From: Rhizobium sp. CSW-27
Lineage (GTDB): Bacteria; Pseudomonadota; Alphaproteobacteria; Rhizobiales; Rhizobiaceae
Direction of reading: 5' to 3'
Assembly: GCF_018760785.1 (NCBI RefSeq)
Contig: NZ_JAHHZO010000001.1
Span: forward strand, 248,001 to 312,000
Length of the DNA: 64,000 nucleotides
Below, piece after piece: positions 36,311 to 45,999 of this stretch. The notes under the pieces were generated by a model. It searched no databases. It was not told the DNA's origin and saw only the letters and a program-made list of their open reading frames with translations. Position 1 is the stretch's first letter. Each line of letters starts with the position of its first letter. A program made the position numbers and the translations under genes.

Positions 36311-37999
36311 ATGATGTTCAAGACGATTGCAGAGGCGCTGGCGCGAAAGCCCGAGCGACTTTTATGGTGCTTTGCCGCCTATTATGTGGCCCAGATCGCC
36401 GTTCGCCTGCTGATGCCGCACGGTTTGCGGATCGACGAGGCGCAGCAGGTTTACCTCTCCCAGTGGCTGCTTGCGGGCTATGATGCACAGCCGCCCCTTT
36501 ACAACTGGGCGCAATACGCCGTCTTTGCCGTGACGGGGAACTATCTCTTCGGCCTCGCGGCGCTGAAGGCGGTGATGCTGTTCAGCATCATGGCAAGCTA
36601 TTACGTGCTGGGGCGCATGGTGCTCGGTTCCGGCGCCTATGCGGCGCTTGCCTGTCTCGGCCTGTTCCTGACGCCACAGGTTTTCTGGCAGGCACAGCGG
36701 GATCTGACCCACACCACCGCGACCATGCTGCTCGTAAACCTGCTGATGATTGCGGTGGTGCAAACGATCCGCAAGCCGGGCCTGCCGACCTATCTGGCAC
36801 TCGGGGCCGCGATCGGCTTCGGCATGCTGACGAAGTACAACTTCGCCATCCTCCTTCCCGGCCTTGCCCTTACGGTCCTTGCCCTGCCGGATGACCGCAG
36901 CCGTCTGTTTGACTGGCGGATCCTGCTGACGGCCGCCGTCGCGCTGATCATCGTTGCGCCGCACCTTCAGTGGCTTGTCTACAATGTCGAGGTTGCCTCG
37001 GAGGTGACGGCCCGAAGGATGGCCGAGGATTCCGAACATGTGGGACGCCTGGTCGAAATCCTGATCGGAACGTCGAGCCTGCTGGCCAATTCGGCCCTGA
37101 TCATCGCACCTGCCGCCGTGCTGATGCTGGCTGCCGTCGGGCCGCGCTTCCTGCAGGCGCTGAAAAGCCGCGATCCCTGGTCCGATTTCTTCCTGCGGCT
37201 GACGGTCGGCATCCTGCTCACGCTGTTTGCCATGATCCTGGCCGTGACCTTCACCACCTTGCGCGACAGATGGCTGATGCCACTGCTGCAGCTTGTCCCC
37301 CTGCTCCTGTGCCTGAAGCTGCGGGCCGCCTCTCTTGACGGGCGGGCGGCCCTCGCGCGCATCGCACCGGCCGCCCTGCTGGTGATGGCGTTGCTGTTGC
37401 CGGGCACCTATGCCGCCACGCGGTTCGACGCCACCTCTCGCTATCGGCAGCCGTTCGACGCCTTCGCGGAGACGTTTCGGCGCCAGACGGGCATCGAGAC
37501 CGCGGGTCTGATCGTGACGGTCAACTGGTACAACGCCGGAAATCTGAAGATGCAGTTTCCGGACAGTCCTGTGGTGACCACCGATTTCGACAATCTGCGC
37601 CTGCCCTATGAATGGCCGGGCGAACATCCGATCGTCCTGATCTGGCGTGGCAAACCGAAGATCCCGGATGCGCTCGCCCAGTGGCTTGCTGACGAGACCG
37701 GGCTTGATGCCGCCACCCTCGGCACGGAAACCGTCCACCTGCCCTATACGGGCTTCCCGAACAGGATGGCGGAGGCCTTCCAGTACATCGTCGTCCGGCC
37801 GAACCGGGCTCTGACACAGAACCAGCCACGCCCAGCCCCTGCCGCCGAAGCCGATGTCTGGTCTTCGCTGCAACAGCAGGCCGCTGCGATGTTCGGCCGG
37901 CTTGCCAGCGTCCCGCTTGCCGCTGGCAAGCCGCGGCATCTTGCTATAACAGAGGCCACGGATTGGCCGTGCACGGAAAGCCTCCGCGCGCGCGTTTGA
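36311..37999 (+). CDS. GT39-type (ArnT/RgtA-like) membrane glycosyltransferase 1
   Basis: A 562-residue GT-C glycosyltransferase with about a dozen transmembrane helices. It would transfer a sugar from a polyprenyl-phosphate carrier to an envelope acceptor on the periplasmic side. The first periplasmic loop has the acidic motif RIDEAQQVY (about residue 44), followed by QPPLYNW (about 63). The DLTH motif lies near residue 132. A soluble C-terminal region of about 190 residues (from FDATSRYRQPF) would be periplasmic. It is a paralogue of the second GT39 gene at 39043. Its last 25 codons lead into the GT2 gene. Confidence 0.86.
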   Translation: MMFKTIAEALARKPERLLWCFAAYYVAQIAVRLLMPHGLRIDEAQQVYLSQWLLAGYDAQPPLYNWAQYAVFAVTGNYLFGLAALKAVMLFSIMASYYVLGRMVLGSGAYAALACLGLFLTPQVFWQAQRDLTHTTATMLLVNLLMIAVVQTIRKPGLPTYLALGAAIGFGMLTKYNFAILLPGLALTVLALPDDRSRLFDWRILLTAAVALIIVAPHLQWLVYNVEVASEVTARRMAEDSEHVGRLVEILIGTSSLLANSALIIAPAAVLMLAAVGPRFLQALKSRDPWSDFFLRLTVGILLTLFAMILAVTFTTLRDRWLMPLLQLVPLLLCLKLRAASLDGRAALARIAPAALLVMALLLPGTYAATRFDATSRYRQPFDAFAETFRRQTGIETAGLIVTVNWYNAGNLKMQFPDSPVVTTDFDNLRLPYEWPGEHPIVLIWRGKPKIPDALAQWLADETGLDAATLGTETVHLPYTGFPNRMAEAFQYIVVRPNRALTQNQPRPAPAAEADVWSSLQQQAAAMFGRLASVPLAAGKPRHLAITEATDWPCTESLRARV

Positions 38000-38093
38000 A
38001 ACCGGTACCGCCGCCCAGGCGATGCCGAGGCAGGAGTTATGCAAGGTGCAGTCAGTTGGAAAGCCGGTCGAAGACGTGCCGGAGGCCGTACCC

Positions 38094-39062
38094 ATGGAAT
38101 TGTCGCTGGTCGTGCCCATCTTCAACGAGGAAGAGAGCGTCGGCCCGCTGATCGCGCGGGTCGAGGAGGCCATGGCGGGCTATCGGAACCGCTGGGAGTT
38201 GATCCTGGTGGATGACGGCAGCACGGATGCCACGCTGTCGCAGGCACGTGCCGCCATCGGCAAGGCCGGCCTTGACCTGCACGTGGTGGCGCTGCAGCGC
38301 AATTTCGGCCAGACGGCCGCCATGCAGGCCGGCATCACCCAGGCCCGCGGCCGGCTGATCGCGACGCTCGACGGCGACCTGCAGAACGATCCGCGCGACA
38401 TTCCCGCCATGGTCAGCGAACTGGAGCGGCGCGAACTCGACCTTCTGGTCGGCTGGCGCAAGAACCGGCAGGACGGGCTTCTGCTGCGCAAGGTTCCGTC
38501 CTGGATCGCCAACCGGCTGATCGGCCGCATCACCGGCGTGCGGCTGCACGATTACGGCTGCAGCCTGAAGATCTACCGCGCCTCCGTCATCAAGCAGGTG
38601 AAGCTGATGGGCGAGATGCACCGCTTCATCCCGGCCTGGGTGGCCGGCGTCGTGCCGAGCTCCCGCATCGGCGAAATGCCCGTCACGCACCATGCCCGCC
38701 AGCACGGTGTCTCCAAATATGGCATTTCGCGCACGTTCCGGGTCATCCTCGATCTGCTGTCGGTGATGTTCTTCATGCGATTCAAGGCGCGGCCGGGCCA
38801 TTTCTTCGGCTCGCTCGGCCTCGGCCTCGGTGCCTTTTCCGGGCTGATCCTCGCCTATCTCTTCGTCGACAAGTTCATTCTCGGCAATGACATCGGCACG
38901 CGCCCGCTCTTCCTCATCGGCGTCATGCTGTTCCTGTCCGCCGTACAGCTGATCACCACCGGCATCCTGGCCGAAATGCTGGCACGCACCTATTACCGGG
39001 ACGACAGTTCCGTCAGCTACATTGTCAGAGAAGTGTACAGCGGTGAGCAATCGAACGCGTAA
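38094..39062 (+). CDS. GT2 polyprenyl-phosphate glycosyltransferase (ArnC/RgtE/DPM1-like)
   Basis: A 322-residue family-2 glycosyltransferase that would attach a sugar to a polyprenyl phosphate on the cytoplasmic face. Motifs: VVPIFNEEE (residue 5), VDDGSTDAT (about 38), LDGDLQNDP (about 90) and the acceptor-site region VRLHDYGCSLKIYR (about 152). Two C-terminal transmembrane helices lie at about 240-265 and 275-300. I chose the ATG at 38094, with GGAGG 8 bases upstream; the frame is open from 38022. It supplies the donor lipid for the two flanking GT39 enzymes. It overlaps the next gene by 20 bases. Confidence 0.88.
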   Translation: MELSLVVPIFNEEESVGPLIARVEEAMAGYRNRWELILVDDGSTDATLSQARAAIGKAGLDLHVVALQRNFGQTAAMQAGITQARGRLIATLDGDLQNDPRDIPAMVSELERRELDLLVGWRKNRQDGLLLRKVPSWIANRLIGRITGVRLHDYGCSLKIYRASVIKQVKLMGEMHRFIPAWVAGVVPSSRIGEMPVTHHARQHGVSKYGISRTFRVILDLLSVMFFMRFKARPGHFFGSLGLGLGAFSGLILAYLFVDKFILGNDIGTRPLFLIGVMLFLSAVQLITTGILAEMLARTYYRDDSSVSYIVREVYSGEQSNA

Positions 39063-40563
39063 CCTACTGGTCCGCCGGCCGGAAATCGTCATCTGGCTGG
39101 TGCTCGGCTATTTCGTTCTGTCGGTGCTGTTGCGCGTCATCCGCTCCGACAGCCTGCAGAACGACGAGGCCGAGCAGGTTTTCCAGGCACAGTTCCTGCT
39201 GCTGGGCTATGGCCGTCAGCCGCCCTTCTACAACTGGCTGCAGATCGGCACCTTTCATCTGTTCGGCATTTCGGTGGCAACCGTTTCGCTGCTGAAGAAC
39301 GCGCTGCTGTTTCTCTGTTGTCTGTTCTACTGGATGGCGGCGCGCATGCTGATCGATGATCGGCGCCTGCCCTTCGCCGCCATGCTGGGAGTGCTGGCCG
39401 TGCCGTCCGTCACGGTGCTGGCCCAGCGCGACCTGACCCATGCGGTGGCCACGCTCTGTCTCGTGTCCATCTTCCTCTGTCTTTTCATCCGCACCCTGAA
39501 GAGCCCGAGCCTTGCCGGCTACCTGCTGCTCGGGGTGTCGATCGGCATCGGCGCTATCACCAAGTACAATTTCGTCATCATTCCGCTCGCAGCCGCGCTG
39601 GCGGTATTGCCGGAACCGGATCTGCGCAAGCGGCTGTTCGACTGGCGCATCCTTCCGGCCGGCGCCATTGCGGCGGCCATTGTGCTGCCCAATTTTCTCT
39701 GGGTCCTCTGGCATCTGGACGCGGCCACCAGCGGCACGGTGGATGCCATGCGGATGGGCTCCTCCGGCGATGCCGCCAAGGACACGATCCGCGGCCTGAC
39801 ATCGATCATGATCTCGACGATCGAGGGCACCGCCGCCGTGCTGATCGTCTTCGCCGCCGTCTTCTTCCGGGATATCGGCGCAGCCATGCGGGCCGAAAGC
39901 GTCTGGACCCGGATCATCGGCCGGATGATCATCGTCTGTCTGATCATCGTCGCGCTGATCGGCATCGGTTTTGGCGCGTCGAGCATCCGCGAAAAATGGC
40001 TGTCGCCCTTCCTTCTGCTGCTGCCGCTCTATCTCACCTTGAAGCTCGCCGCAGCCGAGATCGACAGTCGCAGGAGCATTGCCCGCATGGCGCCGCCGGT
40101 GCTCGGCATCGTGACCGCCTTCATCGTGTATCTGGCGATCAGCATCGTCATCGGGCCGTTCATCGGCCAGTATGGCAAGGAGCACGTGCCCTACCGCAGC
40201 ATGCTGGAGGAGGTGATCGGCGCACGGGGCGAACGCCCCGCCTATATCATCAGCAGCGACCAGATGCTGGCCGGCAATGCGCGGCTGAACCTGCCGACGG
40301 TTCCGACCCTGCTGCCGGGCTTCGTGCAGCCGGTGCCCCTCGATGCCGTCCGCAGGCGCGGACCGGGCCTTGTCGTCTGGCCAGCCGGCGATGACGACGC
40401 GAGCGTGCCGGAAGCGCTTGCCAACCTGCTTGGCGCGCATGGCATCCAGCCGCAAACCCTTGCCATCCAGTGGATCAGCGTGCCCTACAAGTTCGCCCGG
40501 GGCGGCGAGGCCATGCGGTTCGGCTATCTGTGGCTTGATCCGTTGCCGGAGACGCAGCGCTGA
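39043..40563 (+). CDS. GT39-type (ArnT/RgtA-like) membrane glycosyltransferase 2
   Basis: A 506-residue GT-C glycosyltransferase, paralogous to the 36311 gene. It has the same loop arrangement: LQNDEAEQVF (about residue 37) and RQPPFYNWLQ (about 56), and a QRDLTHAV motif (about 128). About a dozen transmembrane helices are followed by a periplasmic C-terminal part (about 370-506). I prefer the GTG at 39043, with AGAGAAG upstream; a TTG at 39022 is also in frame. It overlaps the GT2 gene by 20 bases, so translation is probably coupled. Confidence 0.85.
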   Translation: MSNRTRNLLVRRPEIVIWLVLGYFVLSVLLRVIRSDSLQNDEAEQVFQAQFLLLGYGRQPPFYNWLQIGTFHLFGISVATVSLLKNALLFLCCLFYWMAARMLIDDRRLPFAAMLGVLAVPSVTVLAQRDLTHAVATLCLVSIFLCLFIRTLKSPSLAGYLLLGVSIGIGAITKYNFVIIPLAAALAVLPEPDLRKRLFDWRILPAGAIAAAIVLPNFLWVLWHLDAATSGTVDAMRMGSSGDAAKDTIRGLTSIMISTIEGTAAVLIVFAAVFFRDIGAAMRAESVWTRIIGRMIIVCLIIVALIGIGFGASSIREKWLSPFLLLLPLYLTLKLAAAEIDSRRSIARMAPPVLGIVTAFIVYLAISIVIGPFIGQYGKEHVPYRSMLEEVIGARGERPAYIISSDQMLAGNARLNLPTVPTLLPGFVQPVPLDAVRRRGPGLVVWPAGDDDASVPEALANLLGAHGIQPQTLAIQWISVPYKFARGGEAMRFGYLWLDPLPETQR

Positions 40564-40609
40564 GGCCCGGCGCGGCAAGCACCGCCTGCGCCACGCGGCC
40601 CGGATGCGG

Positions 40610-41977
40610 TCACGCCGCCTTCGTGTCGCGAAGGTGGTTAAGGCCCTTGCGCAGCGTCTCGACCATCTGATCCACTTCGGCCCGGCTGATAACGAGTGCC
40701 GGCGAAGCGAGCATGCGGTCGCCGGTGGCGCGCATGACAAGGCCGTTCTCCAGGCAGTGATTGCGCACCGCCATGCCGGCATCGTCCGGCTTGGCAAAGC
40801 GGCGGCGAGTGGCCTTGTCGGCAGCTAGCTGCACGCCGGCGATCAGCCCGACCGCATCCACCTGGCCGACGATTTCGTGATCCTCCAGGCTCTTGAGGGC
40901 GGCAGCGAAATACGGGCCGATATCGGAGCGTACCCGCTCCACAAGCCCCTCCTCCTCAATGATGCGCAGGTTTTCCAGCGCGGCTGCCGCACAGACCGGA
41001 TGGCCGGAATAAGTATAGCCGTGGTTGAAATCGCCGGCCTCCTCGATCATCACCTTGGCCACGCGATCGCTGACCAGCACGGCGCCGATCGGCAGATAAC
41101 CGGAGGACAGGCCCTTGGCGACGGGGGCAAGATCCGGCTTAAAACCAAAATGCTGATGGCCGAACCAGGTGCCGAGCCGGCCGAAACCGCAGATCACCTC
41201 GTCGGCAACGAGCAGGATATTGCGCGCCTTGCAGATGCGCTCGATCTCCGGCCAGTAGGTGTCCGGCGGTACGATGACGCCGCCCGCGCCCTGGATCGGT
41301 TCGGCAACGAAAGCGGCGACATTCTCCTCGCCCAGTTCGTCGATCTTCGCCTCCAGTTCGCGGGCCATCTTCAGGCCGAATTCGGCAGGCGTCAGATCGC
41401 CGCCATCGGCATACCAGTAGGGCTGGCCGATATGTGAAATCCCCTCGATCGGCAGGTTGCCCTGCTCATGCATGTGCTTCATGCCGCCAAGGGATGCGCC
41501 GGCGACCGTCGAGCCGTGATAACCGTTGCGGCGTGCGATCACATGCGTCTTCGTCGGGTGGCCGAGCGCCTTCCAGTAGACGCGGACCATGCGGAACCAG
41601 GTATCGGTCGCCTCCGAGCCGGAGTTGGTGAAAAAGACATGGTTCAGAAGACCGGCTGTATGGGCAGTGATCTTCTGCGAGAGCAGCGTGGTCGGCGGCG
41701 TCGTGGTGCCAAAGAAGGTGTTGTAATAGGGCAGTTCGTTCATCTGCCGCTGCACGGCTTCTGCGATTTCCGTGCGGCCATAGCCGATATTGACGCACCA
41801 GAGACCGGCGAAACCGTCGAGATATTTCCTGCCCTGCGCATCGAAGATGTAGACGCCTTCGCCACGCGCGATGATGCGGGTGCCCTTCTCGTTCAGCTGC
41901 TTCATATCGGAGAAAGGGTGCAGGTGATGGGCGGCATCAATGGCCGCGAGATTGGAGAGAGGCATCGGCTGGTTCAC
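40610..41977 (-). CDS. Class III aminotransferase (omega-amino acid/putrescine:pyruvate type)
   Basis: A 455-residue PLP enzyme of the omega-aminotransferase group. Motifs: GLWCVNIGYGRTEI near the N terminus, ARRNGYHGSTVAGASLGG (about residue 160), LVADEVICGFGRLG (about 260) and the Schiff-base lysine in APVAKGLSSGY (about 290). I prefer the GTG at 41977 because GGGGGA lies upstream; an ATG at 41965 is the alternative. It is divergently paired with a glutamine-synthetase-like gene, which points to use of putrescine or a related polyamine as amino donor. Confidence 0.88.
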   Translation of the reverse strand: MNQPMPLSNLAAIDAAHHLHPFSDMKQLNEKGTRIIARGEGVYIFDAQGRKYLDGFAGLWCVNIGYGRTEIAEAVQRQMNELPYYNTFFGTTTPPTTLLSQKITAHTAGLLNHVFFTNSGSEATDTWFRMVRVYWKALGHPTKTHVIARRNGYHGSTVAGASLGGMKHMHEQGNLPIEGISHIGQPYWYADGGDLTPAEFGLKMARELEAKIDELGEENVAAFVAEPIQGAGGVIVPPDTYWPEIERICKARNILLVADEVICGFGRLGTWFGHQHFGFKPDLAPVAKGLSSGYLPIGAVLVSDRVAKVMIEEAGDFNHGYTYSGHPVCAAAALENLRIIEEEGLVERVRSDIGPYFAAALKSLEDHEIVGQVDAVGLIAGVQLAADKATRRRFAKPDDAGMAVRNHCLENGLVMRATGDRMLASPALVISRAEVDQMVETLRKGLNHLRDTKAA

Positions 41978-42128
41978 GGTATTCCCCCGCATGGATCGGC
42001 ACCGGACGGCGCCTCGCCATGGCTGATTGTAAGGCGGTTTCTGATCGGCTACGAACATGGACCAACGGGAACAGGTTTGGCAAGCAGCCGCAAACGGCGC
42101 GGGTCCGACCGCATGAGGACGGGCATTG

Positions 42129-43487
42129 ATGACGGACGAGACGATCAGCAAGGCAGGCGACGGCACATCGACAGCGCCGCGCATCGAGGTTCTGCTGGTC
42201 GGCATGAATGGCGATCTGCGCGGCAAGATGATTCCGCTGAGCGCCGAAGACAAGGTGTGGAAGAACACCGTTCGCCTGCCCTCCTCCACCCAGTCTCTCG
42301 ACATCTGGGGCGACGACAATGACGACATTACCGGCATTTCGCTGACGCTCGGCGATCCGGACGGCATCTGCATGCCGGACAAAAGCTCGCTGACCACGCT
42401 GCCCTGGGGGCCGACAGGCTCGAAACAGGTGATGGCCACCATGCACACGCTCTCGGGCGAACCGCATTACATCTGCCCGCGCGCGATTCTGGCGAGAGTC
42501 TTGCAGAACTATGCCGAGCGCGGGCTGACGCCTGTGGTGGCGACCGAACTCGAATTTTACCTGGTTGAGCCGGATTTCCGCAAAACCGGCAAACCGACGC
42601 CGCCAAATGCGCTGGTGATGAATGGCGAGGTGGAAGGTTTCCAGCTCTACGACATGCGGGCGACGGCCGCGCTGGAAGATTATCTCGATACCGTGCGCCG
42701 CTACTGCGACGACATGGGCCTGCCGGCGGATGCGACGACCGCCGAATTCGGCCCCGGCCAGTTCGAGGTGAACCTGCTGCACAAACCGAATGCCATGGCG
42801 GCCGCCGATGATTGCATCTATCTGAAACGCGTCGTGGATTTTGCCGCCCGCCGGCATGGGCTGAAAGCCACCTGCATGGCCAAACCCTATGGCGACCAGG
42901 CTGGCTCCGGCCTGCATGTGCATGCCAGTATCCTCGACCGCGACGGCAACAACATTCTCGACGCCAAAGGCGGCGATTCGGTGCGGCTGAAATCGGTCAC
43001 CGCCGGCATGCTGAAGACCATGCAGGAGGCGCAGCTGATCTTTGCGCCCTTCGCCAATTCCTACCGCCGCTTCCAGCCGGGATCCTTTGCGCCCGACAAG
43101 ATCGACTGGGGGTTCGGCCATCGCGGCACGGCCGTGCGCATCCCCGACAGCAGTGGCCCGGCCGCCCGCATCGAACACCGTGTGGCGGGCGCCGACGCCA
43201 ATCCGCACCTGCTGCTCGCGGCGATCCTCGGCGGCATGCTGCTCGGCCTCGACGAGACATTGGACCCCGGCCCCGTGACCACCCCCGACAGCGCACCGGA
43301 CAAGCAACAGATCCTGACCCATGATTTCCTGACGGCGGTCGACCGCTTCTGCGCCTCCGCCTTCATCCGCGACACGTTCGGGGCCGAGTACCAGCGCATC
43401 TACGGCGAAACCAAGCGCAAGGAGGCCATCACCTATCTGCGCACCGTTTCCAGTTTCGACTACCAGACCTATCTGCCGCGGATCTGA
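42129..43487 (+). CDS. Glutamine-synthetase family protein (gamma-glutamylpolyamine synthetase-like)
   Basis: A 452-residue GS-fold ligase. GS signatures are visible: TELEFYLVEP (about residue 140, metal site), GDQAGSGLHVHAS (about 257), ANSYRRFQPGSFAP (about 308), RGTAVRIPDS and RIEHRVAGADANPHLLLAAIL (about 350). The sequence lacks the adenylylation-site region of true GlnA and has the shape of PuuA/SpuI enzymes, which gamma-glutamylate putrescine or another amine. Next to the divergent omega-aminotransferase, this fits polyamine catabolism. No PuuB/C/D genes are adjacent. Confidence 0.85.
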   Translation: MTDETISKAGDGTSTAPRIEVLLVGMNGDLRGKMIPLSAEDKVWKNTVRLPSSTQSLDIWGDDNDDITGISLTLGDPDGICMPDKSSLTTLPWGPTGSKQVMATMHTLSGEPHYICPRAILARVLQNYAERGLTPVVATELEFYLVEPDFRKTGKPTPPNALVMNGEVEGFQLYDMRATAALEDYLDTVRRYCDDMGLPADATTAEFGPGQFEVNLLHKPNAMAAADDCIYLKRVVDFAARRHGLKATCMAKPYGDQAGSGLHVHASILDRDGNNILDAKGGDSVRLKSVTAGMLKTMQEAQLIFAPFANSYRRFQPGSFAPDKIDWGFGHRGTAVRIPDSSGPAARIEHRVAGADANPHLLLAAILGGMLLGLDETLDPGPVTTPDSAPDKQQILTHDFLTAVDRFCASAFIRDTFGAEYQRIYGETKRKEAITYLRTVSSFDYQTYLPRI

Positions 43488-43493
43488 CAGCCG

Positions 43494-44453
43494 TTACAAG
43501 GCTGCGGGCTGTTCGCTGACACCCTCCTGTGCCTGGACCTGAGCCAGCGGCGCCTGCGGCTGGCGGACGAGCACCTTCAGTTCGCCGGCATGGATTTTCA
43601 AGGTCACGTCGCGGTCCATCGGCAGAAGTTCGCCATCGATGACGCAGCGGATATCCTTGCGCTCACGCGGAAAATGCAGCTCCACCTCGGTGGCGGTCAT
43701 GGCACTGACGGCCTCGTTCTCCTTCAGCCGGCCGCGCAGGATGTCGATGGCGAGTGCGGCCACGCCTGGGGGCGACAGAGCATCGGCCACGTAAAATCCG
43801 AGATGGCCGCCGGTGGCGGTGTCGGCATAGAGCAGGCCGTCGCTGCCGAATTCATTGTTGGAGACGGAGATGGCCGAGACCTTGCGCAGTTCCTTGCGCC
43901 CCTCGACCGTAAACTCCACCTCGAAGACCGGCGGATTGAAGACGACGCCCAGCGCGGCGCGGGTGCTGGCCCGCATCTTGCCGAGCCGCGAGGCATAACT
44001 CATCTGGTTGCGATAGCGCACCATGCGCGCGTGCAGGCCGGCGGAAAACTGATGCACGAAGCTGCGGCCATTGGCGCTGGCGATGTCGACCGCCTCCACC
44101 TCTCCCTTCGCCAGAACCTCCAGCACCTGCCAGATGTCGAGCGGCAGCTTCAGCGTGCGGGCAAACAGGTTCATGGTGCCGGCCGGCACGATGCCCAGCG
44201 CAAGGCCGCTCTTCCAGGCAATCGAGGCCGCGGCCGATATGGTGCCGTCGCCGCCGCCGGCAATCAGCCCGTCCACGCCGGGCGTGGCGGCCACCGCCTC
44301 CATCGCCTCCACCACATCGGATCCTGCCACGATGCGGCACTCGATCGCATGCCCTTCGGTGCGAAAAGCCTGCTCGGCGCGCCGGCAATAGGCCTCCATG
44401 TCCGTCGTCTTGAAGGTGCCGCCGTCGCGGTTGAAGATGGCGATGAGATTCAT
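43494..44453 (-). CDS. Diacylglycerol kinase-family lipid kinase
   Basis: A 319-residue cytosolic or peripheral lipid kinase of the DAGK catalytic family. The nucleotide motif GGGDGTISAAAS is near residue 65, followed by LGIVPAGTMNLFAR (about 92); a second domain of beta strands follows, with SNNEFGSDGLLY and CVIDGELLPMD. I chose the ATG at 44453 (MNLIAIFNRDGG) because the family begins with this strand; the frame stays open far upstream but overlaps other genes. The lipid substrate is unknown. The stop codon is 6 bp from that of the GS-like gene. Confidence 0.9.
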   Translation of the reverse strand: MNLIAIFNRDGGTFKTTDMEAYCRRAEQAFRTEGHAIECRIVAGSDVVEAMEAVAATPGVDGLIAGGGDGTISAAASIAWKSGLALGIVPAGTMNLFARTLKLPLDIWQVLEVLAKGEVEAVDIASANGRSFVHQFSAGLHARMVRYRNQMSYASRLGKMRASTRAALGVVFNPPVFEVEFTVEGRKELRKVSAISVSNNEFGSDGLLYADTATGGHLGFYVADALSPPGVAALAIDILRGRLKENEAVSAMTATEVELHFPRERKDIRCVIDGELLPMDRDVTLKIHAGELKVLVRQPQAPLAQVQAQEGVSEQPAAL

Positions 44454-44696
44454 GGGATCAGGGTTCCAGAGACGCAGTGCGCGAGAAAACGGTTGAAGCC
44501 TGCAAATGGTTGCCTCTGCCCGCGCCAGCAAGACCCGGGGCGCCCTCCCCCGGCAGGAATATTTTGCGGCGGTGCACTTATCCTCTCCCGCACCGCAAAA
44601 TAGTATGGTAGCCTTATCATCGATCCACCATAATGACCTCCTCCCAAAACTCCAGGCCAGCGCCCCTTGCGGCAAAGGCCTTTCTTTGCGAACGCC

Positions 44697-45917
44697 ATGA
44701 CCAATGCCCCCGCTTCCCTTGCGCACGATTGTCCTGACGGGCAGGCGTTGCGCCTTACGCCCCTTTCCGTTGCCCTGATCGAACTGGCGCTCGCCGTCGG
44801 CGGTTTCGGCATAGGCACCGGCGAATTCGCCATCATGGGCCTGCTGCCCAATGTGGCGGCAACGTATGATGTCAGCATTCCCCAGGCGGGCCACGTCATC
44901 AGCGCCTATGCGCTCGGCGTGGTCATCGGCGCGCCGATCATTGCGGCGCTCGCCGCCAAGCTGCCGCGCAAGACGCTGCTTCTGCTGCTGATGTCGCTGT
45001 TTGCGCTCGGCAATGCCCTGAGCGCGCTTGCCCCGCAATTCGGCAGTTTCACCCTGCTGCGTTTCATCACCGGCCTGCCGCACGGCGCCTATTTCGGCGT
45101 GGCCGCGCTGGTCGCCGCCTCCATGGCGCCGCCGCATCGGCGGGCGCGTGCCGTGGGTCGCGTCATGCTGGGCCTGACGATCGCCACACTGGTCGGCACG
45201 CCGATTGCGACCTTCCTCGGGCAGATCATGAGCTGGCGGGCCGCCTTCCTGATGGTGGCCGGCGTCGGTGCGCTCACGGTGGCCCTCATCGCCATCTATC
45301 TGCCGAAGGACAAGGTGGCGGAGGGCGCCAGCATTCGCCGCGAACTGAGCGCCTTTGCAAGGCTGCAGGTCTGGCTGTCCTTTGCCGTCGCCGCCATCGG
45401 CTTTGGCGGCATGTTTTCGATCTTCAGCTATATCGCCAAGACGACGACGGATACCGCCGGCCTTCCCGTCAGCATGGTGGCCGTGGTGCTGACCCTGTTC
45501 GGCATCGGCATGAATGTCGGCAATGTCGTGGGTTCGCGCATGGCGGACTATTCGCTGAAGGGCACGATCGGCGGCATGCTGGCCTTCAATGTGGCGATGA
45601 TGACGGTCTTTTCGCTGACCGCCCACAATCCGGTGATGCTGTGCGTCTGCGTGTTCCTGACCGGTTGCGGTTTTGCCGCCTGCCCGGCCGTTCAGACGCG
45701 CCTGATGGACGTGGCGGCCGATGCGCAGACGCTGGCCGCTGCCACCAACCATTCCGCCTTCAACATTGCCAACGCACTGGGTGCCTGGCTGGGCGGTCTG
45801 GTGATCGCAGGCGGCTACGGCTACGGTGCAACCGGCTATGTCGGTGCGGTGCTCTCCGCGCTCGGACTGGCGGTCTTCCTCGTTTCGGTTGCCTTGGAGC
45901 AACGCGACCGCCGCTGA
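44697..45917 (+). CDS. MFS exporter, AraJ/Cmx-like
   Basis: A 406-residue, 12-helix MFS carrier of the sugar/drug efflux type. The first helix opens IELALAVGGFGIGTGEFAIMGLLP, with the GTGEF motif of AraJ, SotB and chloramphenicol exporters. A conserved GRVMLGLTIATLVGTPIATFLG segment fits helices 4-5 (motif C-like). The start is the ATG at 44697; a TTG 30 bases upstream is also possible. It is divergent from the lipid kinase across 243 bp. The substrate is unknown. Confidence 0.85.
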   Translation: MTNAPASLAHDCPDGQALRLTPLSVALIELALAVGGFGIGTGEFAIMGLLPNVAATYDVSIPQAGHVISAYALGVVIGAPIIAALAAKLPRKTLLLLLMSLFALGNALSALAPQFGSFTLLRFITGLPHGAYFGVAALVAASMAPPHRRARAVGRVMLGLTIATLVGTPIATFLGQIMSWRAAFLMVAGVGALTVALIAIYLPKDKVAEGASIRRELSAFARLQVWLSFAVAAIGFGGMFSIFSYIAKTTTDTAGLPVSMVAVVLTLFGIGMNVGNVVGSRMADYSLKGTIGGMLAFNVAMMTVFSLTAHNPVMLCVCVFLTGCGFAACPAVQTRLMDVAADAQTLAAATNHSAFNIANALGAWLGGLVIAGGYGYGATGYVGAVLSALGLAVFLVSVALEQRDRR

Positions 45918-45999
45918 CGCACAGCCTTGCGTCAACGCATCTTCCCGCAGACCTGAAACTCTATTAGAATTCCCTCATTCGATCAGAGGGGGAATTCTC

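Noticed and set aside
44454..45935. A 5' extension of the lipid kinase frame by about 490 codons.
   Set aside because: The extension lies antisense to the MFS gene; the kinase family starts at MNLIAIFNRD, so the ATG at 44453 was used.
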